The notes below the pieces were generated by a model. It saw nothing but the letters and a program-made list of their open reading frames with translations, was not told the origin of the DNA and did no database searches. A stretch of DNA of 5,002 nt from Deferribacteres bacterium JdFR-76 (GTDB taxonomy: Bacteria; Zhuqueibacterota; JdFR-76). This document shows, one piece after another, positions 1 to 5,002 of the stretch (position 1 is its first letter; the number at the start of each line of letters is the position of its first letter). The DNA lies in NCBI GenBank assembly GCA_002011685.1, contig MTOL01000380.1, positions 1-5,002 on the forward strand. Reading direction: 5' to 3'. A program made the translations under genes and the position numbers.

Positions 1-276
1 GAAAAAAAGATATTCCTGGCTATTTTCCAGGGCGGCATTTTGCTGCTTACGGCCCTTCCGATCCTGCTTACCGCCAGCGGACATTTATATTGGCCGGTTG
101 CTCTTTTTGTTCTCTCCGCAAAATTGGCCATCGATCACCGGTTTTTGCAGTCTGGCTCCAGAATATTTGACCTCCGTGTCTCGTGGATCGATTTTCTGTT
201 TTATGAACTGGTTTACCCTTTCGCGGTGGTAGTCTTTGCCATTTCGGGCTGGTTTGGCAAAGTTACATGGAAGTAG
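1..276 (+). CDS. Membrane glycosyltransferase, C-terminal fragment (5' end outside window)
   Basis: Frame 1 is open from the first base to a TAG at 274-276, giving 91 visible residues. The start lies upstream of the window, and the TTG at 40 is only an internal codon. The fragment is largely hydrophobic, with likely membrane segments near residues 4-26, 30-45 and 63-86, and it ends in FGKVTWK. The same layout and a related ending (FGKYSWKGR) occur at the C-terminus of the next gene, a clear family 2 glycosyltransferase, and the spacing of an EL pair before this ending also matches. I therefore infer the tail of a paralogous membrane-bound GT2. No catalytic residues are visible, so activity cannot be judged. 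The next gene starts 18 bases downstream on the same strand, consistent with one operon. It could instead be another polytopic membrane protein with a chance resemblance. Confidence 0.68.
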   Translation, partial: EKKIFLAIFQGGILLLTALPILLTASGHLYWPVALFVLSAKLAIDHRFLQSGSRIFDLRVSWIDFLFYELVYPFAVVVFAISGWFGKVTWK

Positions 277-294
277 AATTAAGGATCTAAACTG

Positions 295-1536
295 ATGCAT
301 TTTTTTATTTTGGGTATTACAATACTGGCGACCATTCTGGGATTGATTTACGGATTCCGTCTTTTCCAGTACTATCTTGGCCTCAGAGCACTCAAACCCG
401 GTCTTTCACCCTATCAGCCCTCATTCAGTATTATCGTTCCGGCCCGTAACGAAGAGGACAAAATCGCCCGTTGCCTGGACTCTCTTCTCATGCAGGATTA
501 TCCGTCCACCAAATTCGACATCCACGTGGTGGACGACCATTCTTCCGATCGTACTCCTCTGATTGTCAAAGAATATATTCAACGGTTTCCAGGGAAGGTT
601 TATCTCCATCATTTGTCCGATCGTCCCGTTCCCTGTGACACGGTGGGACAGCGCGCCTACAAAAAGGCGGCGGTGGAATGGGGCATTCAGAAGAGTAGAG
701 GCGAAATCATCGCCACCATTGATGCAGACTGCTGGGCTCAACCCACCTGGCTCAAAACGATGGCACGCCATTTTGATAGGGACGTCGGAATGGTTTGCGG
801 CTTCGTACTGATGCACCCCCACCTGGAGAAAAACCTGTTCCACAAACTGCAAGCATTGGAATTCCTTGGACTGGTCGGAGCCGGCGCAGGAAGCTTGGGG
901 ATGGGTGAACCGGTGGTGAGCAATGCCGCCAACCTCGCCTACCGCCGGCAGGTATTTGAGTCTGTCGGCGGATTTCGTGACATCGATCACCTTCCCTCCG
1001 GCGACGATGATCTTCTCCTCCAGAAGGTTCACCGCCTCACCCGATGGAAAATCCGCTTTGCGCCTGAAAAAGAAGCACAAAACTTCACCGATCCGGTTCC
1101 CACTTTGCGAGCATTCATTCAGCAGCGAAACCGATGGGCCTCGAAAAGCACGCATTACCGCAACCGCTGGCTTGTCTTTTTCTTGGCCTGTGTCTACTTC
1201 TTTTATCTGTATCTGTTTCTCGCCCTGCCTGTTTCTCTTATCACAGGGATGGCCTATCCGGTTCCCCTTTTTCTACTGATCTGGAAGGCCTTTTTCGAAT
1301 GGCTCGTCGTCTCCAAAACCTGTAATCTTACAGCAAGAAATGATCTTTTGAAATACTTTCCGCTCGCGGAGCTGCTACAAATCCCTTACATTCTTTGGGT
1401 AGGTTTTATGGGCGTTTTTGGGAAATATTCTTGGAAGGGCCGCCTTTCCAAAAACTACCCGGGCTGGAAAGAACGGCCATTCCACAAACCCCATTCGGCG
1501 CGCTGTGTTCCGGAAGAAAAAGTTCAGAATGGCTGA
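295..1536 (+). CDS. Membrane-anchored family 2 glycosyltransferase
   Basis: This 413-residue protein should transfer a sugar from a nucleotide-activated donor at the cytoplasmic face of the inner membrane. Residues 3-24 form an N-terminal membrane helix. A GT-A domain follows: SIIVPARNEE near 45-54, VVDDHSSD at 78-85, the metal-binding DxD in IDADCW (D143, D145), the acceptor-site GDDD at 236-239 and the Q-R-N-R-W form of the QxxRW motif at 277-281. Hydrophobic segments near 291-318, 321-340 and 357-378 form a C-terminal membrane cluster. QxxRW is typical of processive or lipid-linked GT2 enzymes. Length and topology resemble PgaC/IcaA and NodC, but the acceptor and product are unknown. The start is supported by AAGGAT at 281-286, 8 bases before the ATG. 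The stop overlaps the following deacetylase gene by 8 bases, suggesting coupled translation. The soluble C-terminal tail after WKGR (about 30 residues, rich in Pro, Lys and His) is not an obvious domain. Confidence 0.93.
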   Translation: MHFFILGITILATILGLIYGFRLFQYYLGLRALKPGLSPYQPSFSIIVPARNEEDKIARCLDSLLMQDYPSTKFDIHVVDDHSSDRTPLIVKEYIQRFPGKVYLHHLSDRPVPCDTVGQRAYKKAAVEWGIQKSRGEIIATIDADCWAQPTWLKTMARHFDRDVGMVCGFVLMHPHLEKNLFHKLQALEFLGLVGAGAGSLGMGEPVVSNAANLAYRRQVFESVGGFRDIDHLPSGDDDLLLQKVHRLTRWKIRFAPEKEAQNFTDPVPTLRAFIQQRNRWASKSTHYRNRWLVFFLACVYFFYLYLFLALPVSLITGMAYPVPLFLLIWKAFFEWLVVSKTCNLTARNDLLKYFPLAELLQIPYILWVGFMGVFGKYSWKGRLSKNYPGWKERPFHKPHSARCVPEEKVQNG

Positions 1537-2224
1537 GTCTTCCCGTATGAAATCCCTTTTCACACGCGTCCGTTACCACCATTATTTCCGCTTTTTCTAT
1601 CCATCAGCAATAACCCGGATTCCCATCGCCGGTCAAAAAACCCTTTATCTCACATTTGACGATGGACCGCATCCCGAAAACACGCCGCATATTCTCCAGC
1701 TGCTCTCAAAATGGCGAATAAAGGCCACATTTTTTGTTACTGGAACATCGGTGCAGCAACATCCCGACCTTTTGCGTGATGTTGCCGGCCAAGGCCACGT
1801 TGTAGGCAATCACACCTATTCCCACCGCGCTATTTTATTGAGCAACGGTCGGTTTGAGCAGGAAATTCAATCAGTAAACGAGCTTCTCAGACAAATTCTC
1901 GGAAAGAGGGTTCGGCTTTTCCGTCCACCGTACGGCCGCATCTTTCCCTGGAATCTGCGCGTTCTCCAAAAATATGGATTGCAGCTTGTACTATGGGATA
2001 TCCTATCACCTGATTACTTCCCGTCCGATGGCAAACGGCCTTTCCCAATAAAGCTTGTCCGAAACGGTTCCATTATTGTCTGTCACGATGGGTCGCCCCA
2101 TGCTTCCGATTACTTATCCCGGCTGGAGCATTTCATTCATACGGCGGTCAAATCCGGGTATCATTTCCGGCCTGTTCCAGAAACGGTCAAAAAGAAGGTG
2201 GAAATGCGATGGCACTCAATCTAG
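1529..2224 (+). CDS. NodB-type polysaccharide deacetylase (carbohydrate esterase family 4)
   Basis: This 231-residue protein probably removes N- or O-acetyl groups from a sugar using a divalent metal. All CE4/NodB motifs are present: TFDDGP at 42-47 with catalytic base D44 and metal ligand D45, HTYSH at 95-99 giving metal ligands H95 and H99, RPPYG at 132-136, the WD pair at 156-157, and CHD at 185-187 with H186 as the expected catalytic acid. There is no clear signal peptide; the N-terminus is basic and aromatic, so the enzyme may act in the cytoplasm like NodB, which has a similar length. The ATG at 1529 is preferred because it overlaps the glycosyltransferase stop, as expected for coupling. 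The ribosome site is weak (GGAAG at 1512-1516, 12 bases away). An ATG at 1547 is possible, while the longer frame from 1418 lies inside the upstream gene. It overlaps the next gene by 16 bases. Confidence 0.92.
   Translation: MAESSRMKSLFTRVRYHHYFRFFYPSAITRIPIAGQKTLYLTFDDGPHPENTPHILQLLSKWRIKATFFVTGTSVQQHPDLLRDVAGQGHVVGNHTYSHRAILLSNGRFEQEIQSVNELLRQILGKRVRLFRPPYGRIFPWNLRVLQKYGLQLVLWDILSPDYFPSDGKRPFPIKLVRNGSIIVCHDGSPHASDYLSRLEHFIHTAVKSGYHFRPVPETVKKKVEMRWHSI
2195..2201 (+). promoter_or_regulatory. Ribosome binding site of the PHP hydrolase gene
   Basis: AAGGTGG lies 7 bases before the ATG at 2209 and differs by one base from the ideal AAGGAGG. It sits inside the end of the deacetylase gene. This decides the start of the PHP gene and makes the 16-base overlap look genuine. 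Translation of the two genes is probably coupled. Confidence 0.75.
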
Positions 2225-3870
2225 TTTTTATTTATGCAGACGCAGATGTGTGGTTGCTGGAATTCTTTCTTTGCTTAATTCCCATAGTCCTCGGCTACGC
2301 AGAAATCCATTATCGGCTTCCGCTCATTCCCTCGCTTCTCTACCAGCCAAAACCGGAAATCCTTGCTGATATCCCCTACCGTGTCGAACCGGGACATCCG
2401 CTTCCCGTTTATATTCTTGCAAAGGATGCCCACCGTTTTCCTGCCGTGCTGGAACGAGCTGTCCTCAAGATTTGGAACGAAAGCGGTCACCAGTTTGAAA
2501 GTGAGCTCATACGGGATTCCATCCCTTTGACGACAAGTTGGTGGGAGTATTTGCATCACGTATCGCTGCCGGATTCATTTTGTGGCCATTTGAAAGCGGC
2601 CGTGGAGTTCGTTGTGCGTTACGGAAAGAAGCGGTCAAAATTTTACAACCATAATTACCGCCGCTTATCCTTCAAACCCTTTCAGATTTATGCATCTGAA
2701 GAAAATCTGCCTGCTACAGGAAGTATGCTTTGGGGCGACCTCCATGTCCATTCCAGCTATACATGCGATCAGGTTGAATTTGGCGCGTCCCTTCCAGCTT
2801 TGCGGGCGGCTGCTTCCGCACTCGGCCTTCAATTCCTGGCCATTACCGACCACTCCTATGATCTCGACGATCACCACCACAATTTTTTGCGCAACCATAG
2901 GGAGTTGCCAAAATGGAAAAAGCTGATCAAAGAAATTGAAAATTTAAACCGCAACCGCCAAGGAACAGACCCTATACTCCTTCTCGGAGAAGAAGTCTCC
3001 GCAAGGAACAGCAAGGGCGAAACGGTCCATTTTTTAGTCATCAACTCCAAACGCTTTTTCGCAGGAAGCGGTGACAGCGCAGAACATTACGTCCGCAAAC
3101 GAACCGAGTGGAGTATCCATGAAATCCTCGACGCCCTCCCTGCCGAATCCATTGGAATTGCGGCTCATCCGGGTGTTATCCCCCCACGGCTGGAACAGAT
3201 CCTTCTGAAGCGAGGATCTTATCAAGAAAACGATTTGGTCCATGAAAACCTGTCCGGGCTTCAAATTCTAAATGGTGTTCGGAACGATTCTTTTGAGCAA
3301 GCCAAAAACCAGTGGATTTCCCTCTTATTGAAAGGATACAGGCGCTTTATTTATGCAGGAAGCGATGCACATGGAAATTTTAACGGTTACCGGCAGATAC
3401 GGCTTCCATTTTTCTCGCTTCATGAGAGTCGCCATCATCTTCTGGGGCAAAAACGTACGGGAGTTTTTCTCCATTCCGGTTTAATCTCTCCAACTGCCCT
3501 TGTTGATGCCTTAAGAAGTGGGTGCTGTTTTATCAGTGAGGGTCCGGCAATGGACCTTTGCCTGGCCTTAAATGATACCTGCTATAGGATGGGCGAAACG
3601 GCACCGCGAACAAATCTCATCATTTCCATGAAGGCAAATTCCACTGCTGAATTTGGGGCACTTCACGATATCCGGATTATCTGGGGCGATTTCGCCAAAA
3701 AGAAGGAATTTGTCATTTACCGTTTCCGGACAAGGTTGGTTTATGAATTTGAAAAATTGGTGGACTTCCATCCGCGGTCGGATGGCTATATCCGCATTGA
3801 AATAGAAAGCCGAAAAGAGAATGATTCCTTCAAGGCCTACAGCAACCCTATCTGGGTGCGAAAAGGGTAA
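2209..3870 (+). CDS. PHP-domain metallohydrolase, CehA/McbA-like
   Basis: This 553-residue protein has a PHP metal-hydrolase domain from about residue 173 to 440. Visible ligand motifs are DLHVHSS (H179, H181), ITDHS (D214, H215), GEE (E261/E262), a possible H274, AAHPG (H320) and GSDAH (D386, H388), so the multinuclear metal site looks intact. Residues 48-165 look like a beta-sandwich accessory domain, and residues 4-30 form a hydrophobic stretch broken by two Asp. After the PHP core come SGCCFISEGPAM (438-449) and a beta-rich tail ending AYSNPIWV. These flanking features are typical of the CehA/McbA branch, named after carbaryl hydrolase, whose natural substrates are mostly unknown. Other PHP proteins act on phosphoesters. 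Position after a glycosyltransferase and a deacetylase suggests a role on a glycan, glycolipid or sugar phosphate; this is inference. It is probably the last gene of the operon, with a hairpin 25 bases after the stop. Confidence 0.88.
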   Translation: MALNLVFIYADADVWLLEFFLCLIPIVLGYAEIHYRLPLIPSLLYQPKPEILADIPYRVEPGHPLPVYILAKDAHRFPAVLERAVLKIWNESGHQFESELIRDSIPLTTSWWEYLHHVSLPDSFCGHLKAAVEFVVRYGKKRSKFYNHNYRRLSFKPFQIYASEENLPATGSMLWGDLHVHSSYTCDQVEFGASLPALRAAASALGLQFLAITDHSYDLDDHHHNFLRNHRELPKWKKLIKEIENLNRNRQGTDPILLLGEEVSARNSKGETVHFLVINSKRFFAGSGDSAEHYVRKRTEWSIHEILDALPAESIGIAAHPGVIPPRLEQILLKRGSYQENDLVHENLSGLQILNGVRNDSFEQAKNQWISLLLKGYRRFIYAGSDAHGNFNGYRQIRLPFFSLHESRHHLLGQKRTGVFLHSGLISPTALVDALRSGCCFISEGPAMDLCLALNDTCYRMGETAPRTNLIISMKANSTAEFGALHDIRIIWGDFAKKKEFVIYRFRTRLVYEFEKLVDFHPRSDGYIRIEIESRKENDSFKAYSNPIWVRKG

Positions 3871-3894
3871 GGCTTCATTCCCCAGTAAAACAGA

Positions 3895-3930
3895 AAAGGG
3901 AATTAGCTTGTGCTTTTGCTAATTCCCTTT
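3895..3930. terminator. Bidirectional hairpin terminator between convergent units
   Basis: A perfect 13-bp inverted repeat (AAAGGGAATTAGC at 3895-3907 and its complement at 3918-3930) surrounds a 10-base loop. Read on the minus strand, the stem is followed by a T-rich stretch (TTTTCTGTTTT, whose first three T belong to the stem), and it lies 5 bases past the tRNA CCA end, so it should stop tRNA transcription. On the plus strand it follows the PHP stop by 24 bases but has only a TTTAT tail, so termination there may be weaker. Confidence 0.8.
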
Positions 3931-3935
3931 ATAGT

Positions 3936-4013
3936 TGGTCGGGACGGGCGGATTTGAACCGCCGACCCCATGACCCCCAGTCATGTGCGCTAACCGGGCT
4001 GCGCTACGTCCCG
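3936..4013 (-). tRNA. tRNA-Pro, anticodon GGG
   Basis: The 78-base sequence folds into a full cloverleaf. The acceptor stem pairs CGGGACG with CGTCCCG, the D stem is GCGC/GCGC, and the anticodon stem is CATGA/TCATG around the loop CTGGGGG. The T arm is GGCGG-TTCAAAT-CCGCC. The discriminator is A, and the CCA end is encoded in the gene (3936-3938). The anticodon GGG is at 3976-3978 and reads the proline codons CCC and CCU; the G after it is the usual purine of tRNA-Pro. Its first 10 bases overlap the end of the upstream regulator gene. It is probably transcribed with that gene and released by RNase P. Confidence 0.97.
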
Positions 4014-4405
4014 ACAGATAAATTCAAAAGAGCAGCGATTTCTTTTATATCTTTTCGAATGTCCGCAATTTTCTTGCGGAGCTCCTCCCGGATACCCGGA
4101 TCCGCATCTCCGCCGGAAGGCACCGGAATGACGATCTGATCCAGCGCTTCCGGTCGTTTCATAATCTCTTTTATCTTTTTTCTGGCCCCCTCAATTGTGT
4201 ATTTCTCTTCGTACAGCAAATGTTTGATCAGTAGAATTAATTTAATCTCTCTGGGCCGATATGTTCGGTTCCCGGCTCTGTTCTTTGATGGTCTTAATTC
4301 TGCAAACTCCGTTTCCCAGTAACGCAATACATGTGGCTTAACATCCGTTAAGCGGCTTACCTCCCCTATTGAGTAATATAATTTTTCTATCGGTTTTGGT
4401 TTCAT
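4004..4405 (-). CDS. Small MerR-family transcriptional regulator
   Basis: This 133-residue DNA-binding protein has the MerR winged helix-turn-helix at its N-terminus: YSIGEVSRLTDV at 11-22 is the helix-turn-helix, and LRYWETEF at 27-34 and RAGNRTYR at 43-50 (wing) are characteristic. The segment EEKYTIEGARKKI (66-78) is the usual second MerR helix pair. Residues 105-127 are rich in Lys, Glu, Ile and Leu and probably form the short dimerization coiled coil. There is no cysteine and no ligand-binding domain, so metal or redox sensing is unlikely and the signal is unknown. I chose the ATG at 4405 because AAGG lies 8 bases upstream; the ATG at 4411 leaves only 2 bases after AAGG and would add MV. 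The stop codon TAG (4004-4006) is inside the tRNA-Pro gene. Its target cannot be identified here. Confidence 0.9.
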   Translation of the reverse strand: MKPKPIEKLYYSIGEVSRLTDVKPHVLRYWETEFAELRPSKNRAGNRTYRPREIKLILLIKHLLYEEKYTIEGARKKIKEIMKRPEALDQIVIPVPSGGDADPGIREELRKKIADIRKDIKEIAALLNLSVGT

Positions 4406-4413
4406 TACCATCG

Positions 4414-4417
4414 CCTT
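4414..4417 (-). promoter_or_regulatory. Ribosome binding site of the MerR-type gene
   Basis: On the minus strand AAGG lies 8 bases before the ATG at 4405 and only 2 bases before the ATG at 4411. The spacing favours the downstream ATG as the true start. Confidence 0.6.
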
Positions 4418-4428
4418 AAGCGGTAATA

Positions 4429-4457
4429 AGTATACTATTTTTTTGACGTTTTTTCAA
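4429..4457 (-). promoter_or_regulatory. Sigma-70-like promoter for the MerR-type gene and tRNA-Pro
   Basis: On the minus strand TTGAAA (4457-4452) and TATACT (4434-4429) are separated by exactly 17 bases; each differs by one base from the consensus. Transcription should start near 4422, leaving a leader of about 17 bases that includes the ribosome site. The -35 box and spacer lie inside the last codons of the upstream deacetylase gene, so the regulator and tRNA can be expressed independently of it. The spacer holds an A7 run. I saw no separate promoter between regulator and tRNA, since those genes overlap. Confidence 0.7.
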
Positions 4458-5002
4458 TATAATTTTCCCCATAATATCCCCGCAACCATTGCAACCACAG
4501 CGTCCCCGATGCCAGAAATGAAACCATATTTTGCAGCCATTGCCTCTTTTTTTTTGCCGACTCAAATTCCAGCAAACTTTTCAGGGATCTTTTTCCGTCA
4601 AAAAGATACACACCGTACCGGGGCAAAGTTAGCAACCTTGATCCCCGATGACATTCCTTTTTTGCCGTCATGGCGACGGCCACTTCAAATCCCGCCTCGC
4701 GTGCGGCCCTTGCCACCCGAGTATTCCATTGTCCAAACGGGTATGAAATTGACACTACGCCAATTCCAACATTATCTTCAAGCAATTTCTTTGAATAGTC
4801 CAGTTCCCGCTTTATTTCCTCTAAGGAAAGCCAGGCAAGGGATACGTGCCGGTGCCCGTGACAGCCGATTTCGATTCCGGCCTTTGCAATCTCCCGCAAT
4901 TCTCCCCAATCCAAATGGCGGCAAGCGCCAGGATAGGAATAATAATCCCATGAAGCCCTTTTGCCCACATGAAACGTGGGGATAAAAACCGTTGCTTCCA
5001 TA
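4435..5002 (-). CDS. NodB-type polysaccharide deacetylase, N-terminal part outside window
   Basis: About 189 codons are visible, ending at TAG 4437-4435. The frame is open to the window edge, and the ATG at 5001 is probably internal because the first catalytic motif (TFDDG-type) should lie before it. Counting from that Met, ATVFIPT (3-9) is the strand that normally follows the first motif by a few dozen residues. HGHRH (48-52) gives the metal ligands H48 and H52, SYPFG (86-90) corresponds to the third motif, and LPRYGVY (126-132) is a conserved late strand. The enzyme probably deacetylates a surface or lipid-linked sugar. It differs clearly from the deacetylase at 1529-2224, so it is not a recent duplicate. 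The tail beyond residue 150 is aromatic and basic. A 9-A run at 4547-4555 encodes the three Lys before it, and slippage there would change the tail. It ends 29 bases before the MerR-type gene. Confidence 0.87.
   Translation of the reverse strand, partial: MEATVFIPTFHVGKRASWDYYSYPGACRHLDWGELREIAKAGIEIGCHGHRHVSLAWLSLEEIKRELDYSKKLLEDNVGIGVVSISYPFGQWNTRVARAAREAGFEVAVAMTAKKECHRGSRLLTLPRYGVYLFDGKRSLKSLLEFESAKKKRQWLQNMVSFLASGTLWLQWLRGYYGENYIEKTSKK

Noticed and set aside
421..1155. Long open frame of 244 codons on the minus strand
   Set aside because: It lies entirely opposite the glycosyltransferase gene, which has all its family motifs. The antisense translation shows no recognisable domain and is a shadow of codon bias.
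1418..1528. Longer start for the first deacetylase at ATG 1418
   Set aside because: The extra 37 residues lie within the glycosyltransferase coding sequence, are basic and unlike a domain or signal peptide, and would need a 119-base overlap. The ATG at 1529 gives a normal NodB length.
2227..3358. 13-base repeat TTTATTTATGCAG at 2227-2239 and 3346-3358
   Set aside because: Both copies lie in the PHP gene and encode similar short strings (FIYA), but the flanks do not match. Two copies of this AT-rich word can occur by chance.
3936..4013. tRNA-Pro as an integration site for a mobile element
   Set aside because: I found no integrase, no second copy of the tRNA 3' end and no change in gene character around it.
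4443..4985. Open frame of 180 codons on the plus strand
   Set aside because: It is antisense to the second deacetylase, is rich in Pro and Phe without a family motif, and has no convincing ribosome site.

Overview
The window looks like ordinary bacterial chromosome: tightly packed genes, Shine-Dalgarno sites, a sigma-70-like promoter and a tRNA gene with an encoded CCA end. No gene fixes the taxon. The short MerR-type regulator directly upstream of a tRNA-Pro, together with many envelope-sugar genes, reminds me of deltaproteobacterial or FCB-group/candidate-phylum genomes. That placement is a low-confidence impression from memory.

Layout. Positions 1-3870 form one plus-strand unit: the C-terminal end of a membrane glycosyltransferase (1-276), a complete family 2 glycosyltransferase (295-1536), a NodB-type polysaccharide deacetylase (1529-2224) and a PHP-domain metallohydrolase of the CehA/McbA type (2209-3870). 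The last three genes overlap by 8 and 16 bases, so they are probably translationally coupled. A perfect 13-bp inverted repeat (3895-3930) separates this unit from a minus-strand unit. In its direction of transcription, the minus-strand unit holds a second NodB-type deacetylase (cut by the window edge at 5002), a small MerR-family regulator (4405 to 4004) and tRNA-Pro(GGG) (4013 to 3936). The regulator's stop codon lies inside the tRNA gene. A good promoter inside the end of the deacetylase gene probably drives regulator and tRNA together.

How it works together. The plus-strand genes suggest assembly and trimming of an amino-sugar-containing glycan or glycolipid. A membrane glycosyltransferase adds sugars, a deacetylase without an obvious signal peptide removes acetyl groups, and a PHP metal hydrolase acts on an unknown bond. 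The glycosyltransferase plus deacetylase pair resembles NodC/NodB or PgaC/PgaB in general architecture only. The substrate cannot be read from the sequence.

The most unusual points are the regulator/tRNA overlap, a 9-A run in the second deacetylase where one extra A would replace the tail with a transmembrane-like one, and the coupling of a PHP hydrolase to the glycosyltransferase-deacetylase pair. I found no CRISPR array, insertion sequence, riboswitch or phage gene. No stretch over 300 bases lacks a gene.
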